Below are positions 11,165 through 20,761 of a stretch of 64,000 bases of DNA, piece by piece. Where the stretch lies: positions 9,768,220-9,832,219 of the forward strand of contig JAEMBT020000001.1 in the NCBI GenBank assembly GCA_018873245.2, given 5' to 3'. This DNA is from Archegozetes longisetosus. Taxonomy: Eukaryota > Arthropoda > Arachnida > Sarcoptiformes > Trhypochthoniidae. Both the position numbers and the translations under genes were made by a program. The notes under the pieces are model-generated. The model saw nothing but the letters and a program-made list of their open reading frames with translations. It ran no database searches and was not told where the DNA came from. Position 1 is the stretch's first letter. Every line of letters starts with the position of its first letter.

Positions 11165-12564
11165 TTAGATGATTTCATAATGGACTTCAAACTTTTTTCA
11201 ATATTATCTTTCAAATATTTCCGAAATGATACAAGATATCAAAGTATGTTTTATACTAATCTTCGACATATTTGCCACGTGCAAGGGTGATAGCTCTCCA
11301 GCGGTCAGGTAGCATCGTGATACCCAAAGATTCGTGTTTTTCGTTAATGTCCCGAATTACAGCTGCGTAATCCCTTATGAGCTCATCTCGACTCTGGAAC
11401 TGCTTCCCCTTGTTTGGTACTTTTATACGATGGATAGCGTCCATATCCAGCGGTGACATATCAGGGCTATATGGTGGGTGCTCCAATTCTTCCCAACGTT
11501 TTTCTTGCAGAAACTCCCTAATAATGCGATGTTTATGGGGTCTGGGATTGTCATGTAATATGATGGGACGTCCAAATTTTTTTCGATTAACTTCGGGAAG
11601 CACACGACGTTCGAGGAAGTTAAGATAGGTGACACTGTCAACAGTACTTCCTTCAGGTAAAATCTCGTATGTGAAGACCTGCTTCTTCCAACGTGCCAAA
11701 ATCATAATGCACTTCCATTGTTGAGGTTCTTTAATATCTTGGGTCTACGACAAATAGGAAAAAAATGCGATGAAAAAGATTTTTCAGAAAATTTTTTTTT
11801 CATTTCCGCATAACTACGGTTTTTGTCCGGGCAATAGCCATTCACTAGCGGCTCCAGACTCTTGTGGGTCATATGATTTAATCCATGTCTCATCGATGGC
11901 GATTATCTTACTCAGAAAATCACATTCCCTTTGATAACGTGCAAGATGTTTACATGCTATATTCATTCTTGCTTGCTGTTGTCCCTCGGTCAATTCGTGA
12001 GGGACCCACATGGACTTTATTTTTCTGGTTCCGATTTCTTTGAGAAGTCTCCATAAGCTTGTATGAGACATTTGAGTTTCATATAAGAGATCTTCCGTAC
12101 ACATTCCCTCGCTCTCCAATATCAGCTGCCTAACCATTTCTTTATTTTCTTCTGTAACCACATCTCGTGGTCTTCCGGGTCCAGATAGATTTTCTATATC
12201 TGTGCGCTTTCCGTCTTTAAAATCATTATACCAGGTGTATACTTGCCTTTCACTTAAATGGCCTTGAGGAGCAGCAGTTACCAGTTGTGTCGCAACAACT
12301 CTTGGAGCTGTGCCCAGTAATACACTTAACTTTATAAATGATCGCTGGTCCTCTGCAGTGACACTTTCCCGAAGTTGGTCTAAAATTGGGGCCTCGATAC
12401 TTTTTAATGCCAATACGGCAAGAATCAACACAATTAGTTGAAGGGCCATCATTTAATAGTACACTAACTATTGATGAGTTGGAAGTATTAACTTATTGAC
12501 TAAAGTTAATAATAACGTAATTTTATCTTATCAAAAAGTTTGAGTCCATTATGAAATCACCTAA
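11165..12564 (-). mobile_element. mariner copy B, about 1.4 kb, opposite orientation to copy A
   Basis: Full-length inverted terminal repeats with TA next to the ends. It lies tail to tail with copy A, separated by about 20 bp of A/T, so the two form a 0.75-kb-arm palindrome with copy B carrying the longer interior. Confidence 0.85.
11256..12452 (-). pseudogene. mariner transposase (copy B), frameshifted
   Basis: N-terminal 212 residues (12452-11814) are almost identical to copy A. The middle continues in another frame (SYAEMKK to NNGSAL, about 11830-11705), then a third frame gives ILARWKKQVFTYEILPEG, the second catalytic block ILHDNPRPHKHR and the third SPDMSPLDMD, ending LPDRW ... GKYVED at 11256. 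Spacing from the HDN Asp to the last Asp is 34 residues, the DD34D signature. All three catalytic Asp residues are present, so only two single-base breaks (an A5 run at about 11820 and near 11700) separate it from an open frame. Confidence 0.85.
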
Positions 12565-12749
12565 TATATTTCGCTTTCCAATTATTTTGAAAGCTGTAAT
12601 GCTTTGTGTTTTAAACAATAAATGCTTTATATAAAAGTTAATTCTCTAACTTTCATCACTCGATGGTGATACCGGAGTAGCTAACCGGTTATTGCTAGAG
12701 TGGGGTGTGGAGCACTAGCTTCATGGAAAATCCCGATGATTGAAACACA

Positions 12750-12868
12750 TCAGTTGAGATTTTCAATTGTGGTCAAAATCGTTGAGATCAAAAGCATTGA
12801 TATGAATCAATTGAGATCATCTAACTGAGACCATTTAATTGAGATAATTCAATTGATATCAATCGATG
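12750..12868. repeat. Tandem array of about 15-bp ATTGAGATCA units inside MULE 1
   Basis: Roughly eight degenerate units of ATTGAGATCA plus 4-5 variable bases. It resembles the repeat-built termini of the MULEs in this window, but no inverted partner was found on the right side. Confidence 0.5.
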
Positions 12869-13392
12869 AGGGATAAAATATTTGTACGCACTACAGTGTT
12901 CCACATCTCCTGAGCGTTTTGCTTTTTGAGATAACTGTTTATCTAACAAATATTTTAACACGTTTATGTTATATATTTAATCTTGTTAAACAATTGGTAT
13001 TTAACTAATAAGCATTTAAAGAATATCTGAACCTAACAAATTACATGATAACTAACTTGGACTATTTAGGACTCGAGTTTGAAACATAGAATGTTAAATG
13101 ATTAACATAGAAAAACGTTATAATTTTGCTTCTGCTTTTGCAGATAAAGTTAAAGATAGAGCTCCAACAAAAGTTTGTAATAGATAAGAAGTTGAAATGA
13201 ACTATATATCATTGTGTGATAGTTTGAATTTTCCTTTGAAGTTTGAAAAATTTCCATGATCTATTAGATCATCCATTCTCTATAAATAAATCGTATTTTC
13301 CCATGAAAATTCATTGTCTTGCTAGGTTTAATGCAGTTTATATCATATAATTATAATAGTGTCTAAAAATTGTTTACAAAATTTGTGTTGTG

Positions 13393-14830
13393 ATGCCTCT
13401 CAACTTCATAAAAAGTGAAAAGGGCAAAGATCTCCTTGTGGACCAGGGTTTCATCTATCGACAAGAGACGATCATCACTAATTCGGGCAAGATTATTTGG
13501 AGATGCATAGAAAATGCTACCAACAAGTGCCACGGACGTTGTCACACCATTGGCCCACATGTCACTCATCGATCTGCTCACAATCATGCACCCGATGCCG
13601 CCAAAGTGGAAGCTCGTAGGGTCATTAATGTGATAAAAGACAGAGCTATTTCATCTCAAGATGCTCCCGCAAACATCATTGCTTAAACATCGAATTCTAT
13701 TTCGCAAGCTGCTGCTGGTAAACTTCCCTCTACATCTAAAATCAGCAATAATCGAAGATATCGTCGAAGAGCAGATATGGTACCACAAAATCCAGCTACC
13801 CTAGTGGAACAAATGATTCATCCCAGCTCGGCATACGCTCAAACTAAGAATGGTGAAAAATTTCTGCAATTTGATAGCGGTCGAACAGAAGTTAGAATTT
13901 TAATCTTTTCGACTCAAAGAAGCCTTCGAGCGATGTCAAGCTGCGAGAATTGGCACTCTGATGGAACATTCAAAGTCGTTCCATTTCTTTTCAGTCAGCT
14001 CTACACGATCCATGGCTTTGTTGGCAACAGTGTTATTCCTTCAATTTATACTTTGATGCCAAATCGAAGAGAAGAAACCTACGATCGTGTTTTAGTGCAA
14101 TTAAGGATTTGGAACCCGATTTGAATCCAGTTTCCATTATGATAGATTTTGAATCAGTAGCACTCAACTCCATCAAACGTAATTTTACAAATTCTTACCC
14201 TGTGGATGTTTTTCACTTCAGTCAGAGCCTTTGGAGGAAAATTCAATCTCCTATTTGCCATGATATTCATCGTCTTTATTCTACCGACTCTACATTTGCA
14301 TTAAACATCAAAATGATTCTAGCCTTAGCATTCGTTCCAACTTCACATGTCGTCACTTCATATAATGATCTACTCTCTGAAGATTTCTTTAAGGATAATG
14401 GTTCATTTCTCTCTCCATTCATTGATTATTTCGAGAAAAATTGGATCGGAAAGCCACGAGGAAACCGAAGATTGGCAGCTATTTTTCCTATCAAGTTATG
14501 GAATTGCCATTCTTCTGTTTTGGACGATCTTCCTAAGACCAACAATGGGGTAGAAGGGTGGCATAGAGCTTTTAGCTCTTTACTTGATGCTCATCATCCT
14601 AGTATTTGGAGATTTATTGATGGTCTTAAGGAAGATCAAAGTCTTCGTCAATTACAAGTTGAACAGTATCTTTCAGGAGGTGAACCACAAGCGAGAAGGA
14701 AGAAGTATCGGGACGCTGCTGTCAATTTAAAGAAGATTGTTATTAAGTTTGAAACAATCCTTATCATAGATTATCTTAGGGCTATTGCCCACAACCTTTC
14801 ACTTTATTTTATTTATATAACTTTTTATAT
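13393..14830 (+). pseudogene. MULE transposase with FLYWCH finger (MULE 1)
   Basis: DNA-binding plus transposase protein. ATG at 13393. The FLYWCH-type zinc finger covers residues about 1-75 (FIYRQ, IWRC, CHGRC, then HNHAPD). An in-frame TAA at 13684 interrupts, and the same frame resumes through the MULE core: Asp in NWHSDGTFKV, then a one-base frame change near 14110, then Asp in MIDFESVAL and Glu in NNGVEGWHRAF. The catalytic D, D, E and the Trp-His after Glu are all present. The C-terminus runs into a Tc1-like insertion at 14830. It is close in layout to the second MULE at 59658, which has no frameshift. Inactive as it stands. Confidence 0.85.
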
Positions 14831-15569
14831 ACACACAATTTCAAAACTAACTGGGACACTTTAAATGGTTATAACTCTATAATGAGTAGAGCAATTTTAA
14901 TGAAATTTTTTTCAAAATAATCTAGAAACATATAGAATTTTATTACAAAAGAAATCATTTAAAAAACTCAATAAACAAAAAAGTTATAAAAGAAAAACGA
15001 GAAATTCATATTTGTTTAGATAATTAATGGATAGATTTATAAAATAAAATACTTTTAACAAAGTATGTGTGAAAATAAATCAAATTCATGAAATTATAAA
15101 TTAATATCAATTAATATCGTGTATAACTTCCATTAGAATCAATCACTGTTTGCAATCGACGGGGCATTGAGTCAATCAAATTGATGAAATATTGACACCA
15201 AGAAACATCTCGCATTTGTTCGTACACATGATTGAGTACTTCCAACAGTTGCTCATTTGAAGTAAGGAGTGGGTTTTGGCTTTTGACTAACCCTTTGATT
15301 AAATTACGTCTAATTAATTAATATAATGATAACTTTATTAAATTAAAGGTGCAAATGTTCATTTATATAAGATATGAAACATATTTATTATAGATTTTGA
15401 TATTTCCTTTAATAACATTTTTATTTTACAAGATATTATAATGGTTCCTGATGCAAATAAATTCTATATGTTTACTGGTTATTTTGCAAAAAATTAGACT
15501 TAATTCGGTCAATCGGTTGGAAAGTTATATCAATTTAAAGTGTCCCAGTTAGTTTTGAAGTTGTGTGTA
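14830..15569 (-). mobile_element. Tc1-like element, internally deleted
   Basis: About 40-bp terminal inverted repeats (TACACACAAYTTCAAAACTA type) with TA on each side. The minus strand at about 15195-15105 still encodes a Tc1 transposase tail: INLIDSMPRRLQTVIDSNG followed by Tyr-Thr-Arg-Tyr and a stop. The catalytic core is gone, so it is non-autonomous. Inserted at the 3' end of the MULE transposase reading. Confidence 0.85.
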
Positions 15570-15639
15570 TATTATTGTAAGTTTTTATTCTATTTTTATA
15601 GCGTATTTAAATACGAGTTTTGATAATGGTTTTAGAATT

Positions 15640-15757
15640 TTAATATGCGCTGAATTGTGAAAGCGCTTTATTGTCTTTGCGCTTAAATTTTGTGCGCTGA
15701 ATTGTGTTGGCTGAATCTTTATGCGCTGAACTTTTTGCGCATAACTGCCATGGAACT
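15640..15757. repeat. Right terminal repeat of MULE 1
   Basis: Inverted counterpart of 10241-10345. It holds the shared stretch TTGTGTTGGCTGAAT and several TGCGCTGAATT units. Confidence 0.75.
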
Positions 15758-16673
15758 CTTATTATTACACTCCTATAGAATTTGCTCAAAATAGAACATA
15801 TGTAATTTTATTAATGGGAAATTGAAGTATTACTACGCATTTAAAATGTAATGCTCAGCATTTCTTACAGCAATAACTTTTGTTCTTTTGATATTTTAAA
15901 TTGAGATATATTTTATCAAAAAATTCGTGGACACCTCTAAAGTCCCTAGTCAGTATTTTGAACCAATTTGAACATCAATCTATATTATTGTATACCTCTT
16001 TATTTTGAAATATCTGCCAAATAGTTTCAAGATAAAATAACACATCAAATTTTCACAAAAATCATTATTATTGAGATTGGTGAGCAGTTCAGGTTCCAGA
16101 GATTCATGGAAGAACCTGAACCCCAGTCTAAATAAAATCTTAGGCCCGTATGCACAGTTGAGTTTTAGTTAAAACGGTTTTAAGTCTTAAGACGGTTTTC
16201 GCTAAAACGGTTTTAATTCAAAACTTAAAACTCATGCACAGACTGTAGTAAAACTAGTTTTAGCAAAAATCGTTTTAAAACCAGAAAACCAGCAAACAAA
16301 TGTAAAAAAACGTTTGTTTATTCATTAAAAAATTGAAATGAATAAAAACAAACTGAATAAAAGTGATAATAATGTTCAGAGTCGTCAAACAATTTTACTA
16401 ATTGTGAAATAGAATTACTTAAATAATTGCCGACGAAAAAAACTCAAAATAATTGAGTGTAAAACGACTGATAAGTATACGAAACAACAAAAAGATAACG
16501 TTTAGCAACAAATTAGTGACGAATTTAGTCAGGACTTAAATACAAATAATAGAGACATCAAGTCTTTGAAATGCTTTTGGAAACGATATAAATACGAATG
16601 TCGTAAGAATTGTAATAAAGAAAAATCAGAAATAAGACAAACTGGTGGCGGACCTCAACCTCAGAAAACCGAT

Positions 16674-16870
16674 TCAATTGATTATTATATCAATAGTTTT
16701 ATATTTACTGTTAAGATCTGCAGCTGAGATGTGAAACTGACCGGTGGCATAAAATCTTAAAACAATAGATAATTGAATTGGAGGCAATGAGTCTTTTTTC
16801 ATTTTGATATTAATTAAATCTGTATTAATTAGATTCAATAGTTCAATGAAACACTGTTTTGTAAGTCTAT
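16674..16870 (-). pseudogene. HARBI1-like transposase fragment (outer copy)
   Basis: About 66 residues on the minus strand: RLTKQCFIELLNLIN, then LPPIQLSIVLRFYATGQF and ISAADLN, which match the N-terminal region of Harbinger transposases (LRFYATGSFQ, AD). It is cut upstream by the inner copy at 16871 and downstream by a deletion. No catalytic residues remain. Confidence 0.7.
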
Positions 16871-17059
16871 GGCCCGTATGCACAGTTGAGTTTTAGTTAA
16901 AGCGGTCTTAAGTCTTAAGACGGTTTTCGCTAAAACGGTTTTAACTCAAAACTTAAAACTCATGCACAGACTGTAATAAAACTAGTTTTAGTAAATACCG
17001 TTTTAAAACCAGAAAACCAGCAAAAAATGTAAACAAACGTTTGTTTATTCATTAAAAAA

Positions 17060-17860
17060 TTGAAAATGAATAAAAATAAACTGAATAAAAGTGATAATAA
17101 AGTTCGGAGTCGTCAAAACAATTTTACTAATTATGAAATAGAATTACTTAAACAAATAATTGCCGACGAAGACAAACTCAAAATAATTGAGTGTAAAACG
17201 ACTGATAAGTATACGAAACAACAAAAAGATAATGTTTGGCAACAAATTAGTGACGAGTTTAGTCAAGATTTAAATACAAATAATAGAGACATCAAGTCTT
17301 TGAAAAGCTTTTGGAAACGATATAAATACGAATGTCGTAAGAATTGTAATAAAGAGAAGTCAGAAATAAGACAAACTGGTGGCGGACCTCAACCTCAGAA
17401 AACTGATTGAATTGATAATTATATCAATAGTTTTATATTTACTGTTAGCCCACAAATCAATGAATTTGATGATGATTTCATTCAAGAAAAAGCTGATGAG
17501 ACAGAGGTATCAAACAGTGTTGAAAACCCGTATAGTATTGAAGTTATTGAAAACCCGAAAGAAAACGATTGTATCATAACATTAGAGCAGAACTCAAAAT
17601 ACCAGAACAAAAGCCCAAACATTCAATTCAAAAAGCGATCGCACACAAAATCTAGTTCTTATAGTGATTCAAATGAAGAAAGAAACCAATGGATGGAAAT
17701 GCAAAAAGAAAAGCATTTAATTGAAATCCAAATTTTGAAATTACAAAAAGAAAAACTATTAATTGATTTAAATAATAGTACACTAAAGAATAAGAAATTG
17801 TTTAAGAAATGTATTGATAGTAAACAAAATTGTAGACCAGTTTATGCGTTTTTCAAGTAA
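17060..17860 (+). pseudogene. Myb/SANT-like DNA-binding protein of Harbinger, one internal stop
   Basis: A 266-codon frame from ATG at 17060 (preceded by another Met codon at 17066) to TAA at 17858. The N-terminal 115 residues form a Myb/SANT-like trihelix (NFTNYEIELLKQII, DNVWQQI, DIKSLKSFWKRYKYE), the accessory protein that binds Harbinger ends. A TGA at 17408 interrupts it; in the outer copy the same codon is TCA, so a single C-to-G change made the stop. After the stop the frame stays open with an acidic middle and a coiled-coil-like, Lys/Glu/Leu-rich end (MEMQKEKHLIEIQILKLQKE). Confidence 0.75.
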
Positions 17861-17960
17861 TTGTAAAAGAATTTAATTAAAGTTTCTCTCGATTAGTGAC
17901 TTTCTCATAGCAGCGCCTGATCTCAAACGTGCGTCTGATTCAATTTGAAAATAATTAAAT

Positions 17961-18141
17961 TCAATGATATAACAGTTCAATGAAACACTGTTTTGTAAGT
18001 CTATATCTTCTTATGAATGATATGTCATCACAACTATCAAATGGATTGAATCTGTCTTTTAATACTCTTTGACGTTTAAAACTTTTATTCGTCACTATTT
18101 CATAATTATCTAATTCCTCAATTTGAAAAAATTGGTTCATT
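17961..18141 (-). pseudogene. HARBI1-like transposase N-terminal fragment (inner copy)
   Basis: Minus-strand frame starting near 18141 (MNQFFQIEELDNYEIV) and running to YRLTKQCFIELL, which overlaps the fragment in the outer copy. The rest of the transposase is missing, so neither copy can mobilise itself. Confidence 0.6.
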
Positions 18142-18429
18142 TTTATAATAATTTTTTGTAAAATTTTGTTTATATTTACTTATTTTGTTGATCACTAAAA
18201 CCGATTTAAAACTAGTAAAAGTGGTTTTAGTTTAAAACGGTTCTAAATTTTTACTGTGCATGAGTTTTAAAATGAGTTTTGGGTTTTAAGCCCGGTTTTA
18301 GCCTTAAAACCGTTTTAAAACACACTGTGCATACGGGCCCTAATGTTTAAAACAGTTTTAGTTAAGTCTCGACTTGTGCATATCGGCCTTAGCCTTTATC
18401 ATTCAAATATTTCATTTTGAGTGCAGTCT

Positions 18430-18533
18430 TTATTTCGAACTTTTTTCTAGTTACCGGTTATTTTGAAAACTCGCTATTTTGAACAAAATTTCTTGGTAGA
18501 AGTGGATTCAAAATAACGAGGTTCTACTGTACA
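18430..18533. repeat. Possible pogo/Tigger-type terminus
   Basis: The inverse of this stretch begins TACAGTAGAACCTCGTTATT, like pogo-group inverted repeats. A weak partner (TACCTCTTTATTTTGAAAT) sits near 15990, which would place the Harbinger nest inside a pogo MITE, but the match is poor. Confidence 0.3.
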
Positions 18534-18759
18534 ACAAATTGTGTTTTTAAACACTAGTATCAGCCTGGATCTTAATGTGGTGAATCTAAACGTCTGGCAA
18601 TGCATTTGATAGAAATTAATTTTAAATGTTACTTTAATCTATTAGAAGAAACTTGTATTTATATGTTTTCAAATAGCTTTATTAAGGTGTTAAACTTACT
18701 ATAGTACAGTAGAGTAAACACATAATTGATTTAATTACAAATGAATCATCAACAAATTT

Positions 18760-19267
18760 TTAACAGTCAAGACAAGTCCATTCAACAACACCAGAATTTG
18801 CACCGAACCTTTGCGCGGTATATTTCTCCATATCAATTAAGAATCCTGTTTTCTTAGAATTTTTAGTACAACATCCACCACAATCCGAGTCAGCGCACTC
18901 ATCATAGACTTTGGCATCAATCTGATGAGATCCCTGTTTAATTCTAAGGGTCTTGAGTTTATATTTAGCGGAATCTTTATGGTGAACAGCAATAATGTTG
19001 TGTGCCTTCACCCAACTCTCAGACTGTTTTCCATCAACAAATGCAAACAGTCCTGCATATTTGCAACCACTAAACTTGATACATTCCTCACTGTTAGGGG
19101 CCGGGTATGATTCATAATTGGTCAGGTCTGCCTGGGCTATAAAATAAATAAAATAATTACTTAACAGTTCACGGAAACATGTGAAAAGATCGAAACTTAC
19201 CAGCGTCAGCGTAATTTTTGAAAAGGACGACTGCAAGTACAACGAGAAAAATGCAAATATAGCGCAT
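18760..19267 (-). CDS. Small secreted barwin/expansin-like (double-psi beta-barrel) protein
   Basis: Two exons, 19267-19201 and 19136-18760, separated by a 64-bp GT-AG intron; about 147 residues. Exon 1 is a clean signal peptide (MRYICIFLVVLAVVLF, then NYADA). The mature part has about nine Cys, with motifs WVKAHNIIAVHHKDSAKYKL, LRIKQGSHQIDAKVYDECAD, SDCGGCC and a C-terminal VVEWTCLDC. This pattern resembles barwin, expansin and RlpA-like double-psi barrels, in which the DEC-type Asp and the Cys pairs line a groove; I recall close relatives in microbes, but cannot check that here. It has no neighbour of related function. A TATA box at 19349-19357 and GATA-like repeats upstream suggest strong, possibly gut-specific expression. 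Confident that it is a real gene; function is inference. Confidence 0.8.
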
Positions 19268-19344
19268 TTTGATTTAGTGTTATAAGATATTTGGTATTGT
19301 AGTGGAACTTGTTCAATCAATGTGTAATGTTTTAAAATATGCCC

Positions 19345-19360
19345 CTTCCTTTATATATTC
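19345..19360 (-). promoter_or_regulatory. TATA box of the barwin-like gene
   Basis: On the minus strand the sequence GAATATATAAAGG lies about 85 bases upstream of the ATG at 19267. That predicts transcription start near 19320 and a 5' leader of about 55 bases. Confidence 0.55.
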
Positions 19361-19370
19361 AGTATTTTTA

Positions 19371-19565
19371 TGCTTTCTTATCAACGTCCACATGGAAGCA
19401 TCTAATATGCATTAAAAATCTTTTTCGTAAAATATCCGTTTTCTTATCAATATCAACATGAGAAAATCCAGTATGCATCGAAGGTCTCGAAAAAAACATC
19501 CTCTTTTTTATAAGTATTAACATGAAATCTGATATGCGTCCAATATTTGTAGGGACTTTCGACCA
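19371..19565 (-). promoter_or_regulatory. Three degenerate ~64-bp tandem repeats with GATA-like sites
   Basis: Units start near 19374, 19439 and 19503, each with (C)TTATCA or TTATAAG, then AACATG, then TATGCRT. The CTTATCA copies at 19377-19383 and 19443-19449 are TGATAAG on the gene's strand, the consensus for GATA factors. They lie directly upstream of the TATA box. The regulatory role is inferred. Confidence 0.45.
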
Positions 19566-19835
19566 AACACGTCACCGCATTATCCTTGATTGTCATGTGA
19601 GAAAATATATTTTCTACTGCTAGCCCTCCAAATATTTTATAAAATACTGCATATAGTATACTATCAAAGTTTTTATATCTAAATCTTTAAAGTTGAAATC
19701 ATGTGTAGCTAATTCTGTGAAGCTGTCTTCATCTGCAGTAACTTTCTGTTTATTACTCTTTACCTTAAAGTATATCAAACATCTTGTTTGCGCTGGTTTA
19801 AGAAACTTTTGAGGAAATTTTGTTACTAACTAGGA

Positions 19836-20384
19836 ACCTTTAGATGTGTTCCACGAATTTTTTAATAAAATATATCTCAATTTATTTAAAATATCAAAAG
19901 AACAAAAGTTATTGCTGTAAGAAATGCTGAGCATTACATTTTAAATGCGTAGTAATACTTCAATTTCCCATTAATAGCATTACATATGTTCTATTTTGAG
20001 TAAATTCTATAGGAGTGTAATAATAAGTATAGATATACAGAAGAGAGAACTGAAAAATTTGATACTGCAAAAGAAATTTGTTCTGATTTCGGCTTAAGTC
20101 ATTGTTGTGAACCTAATTGTAAAGAAATATCTTTTATTAATTGTAGTGTTTGTAGAAAAACTTTTTGTTTCACTCATTTTTTTGTATACTATCACATACA
20201 TGAATAAACACGTATAATAATAGTATAAACTCATATTAAACATATATACTTATATCACCATAGAATGTTATGCTCATCATTTTTTATCATTTGAACTTAA
20301 AATATGTTTAAAATAAAGTAAATTTTAGAATACATTTCATTTAAGAATTCGTGGGACACCTCTAAAGGTTCCTAGTTAGTTTTA
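19836..20384 (+). mobile_element. Uninterrupted copy of element X
   Basis: About 550 bp with inverted termini ACTAACTAGGAACCTTTAGA at both ends. It carries the Cys/His-rich tail on plus (about 20030-20206, ending at TAA). It is the empty-site reference for the nest at 6931-15950. Confidence 0.8.
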
Positions 20385-20761
20385 TTTATTAAAATTTGAA
20401 TAAGCAAGAAAAAAGTATACAATACTTTTGGTTTTTTGTTCAAAATGAGTAATTTTTGTGTCATTCAACTTATTTTCTTATCTCGCTCTAAAAGTTTGTT
20501 TTAATAAAGAAGCTCAAATTGATGGATAATTAAGTTTTATCACTTCTACATTAAACGTATTTTCAATCCTTAGTTGTAAGCCCTATTCGCTAAGACAGTT
20601 CTTCAAAAGTTTTATCCCTATAGTTTTATTGAATTATTTGATATGAATATGATTTTTGATATGATATTTGCTCTGAAAATGTAAGTTATAAAGTTCTAGT
20701 TTTATGAGTCAAACTTAGAAAAAGCATTTAATAACTATAAATATTTTCCTTTCATCAACAG

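Larger units (their letters stand above)
10241..15757 (+). mobile_element. MULE-type transposon 1, containing further insertions
   Basis: Ends are CGTATCAGGCC at 10241 and, inverted, AGTTCCATGGCAG ending at 15757. The flanking 9-bp repeats CTTTTTATT (10232-10240) and CTTATTATT (15758-15766) differ at one base; the empty site in the copy near 20020 reads CTTATTATT on its minus strand. The 9-bp duplication and the MULE transposase at 13393 agree. It is inflated by two mariners (10347-12564) and a Tc1-like element (14830-15569). Confidence 0.88.
6931..15950. mobile_element. Outer TIR element X, split by a hAT and a MULE
   Basis: Short DNA element with termini of about 30 bp (ACTNACTAGGAACCTTTAGA type, then GTGTCCCACGAATT). 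The left terminus is at about 6925-6960 and the right at about 15915-15950. Its own sequence is present in three blocks: 6931-7063, 10010-10240 and 15758-15950. Joined, these match the uninterrupted 550-bp copy at 19836-20384 (opposite orientation), which shows where the other elements entered. The class is uncertain; the target duplication is not clear. Confidence 0.75.
16871..18343. mobile_element. PIF/Harbinger element, inner copy
   Basis: Complete left end at 16871 (GGCCCGTATGCACAG) and matching inverted right end near 18343, with runs of AAAACGGTTTTAA in both termini. Carries the Myb/SANT-like gene on plus and the first part of a HARBI1-like gene on minus (about 18141-17960), convergent as usual. 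It entered the outer copy within the HARBI1 sequence (after GTAAGTCTA). Confidence 0.75.
16143..18388. mobile_element. PIF/Harbinger element, outer copy
   Basis: Left end GGCCCGTATGCACAG at 16143; right end, inverted and diverged, finishing at 18388; 3-bp TTA on both sides (16140-16142, 18389-18391), the usual Harbinger target. The interior to about 16870 holds the start of a Myb-like protein and a fragment of HARBI1-like transposase in the opposite direction. A second copy fills the rest. Confidence 0.75.
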
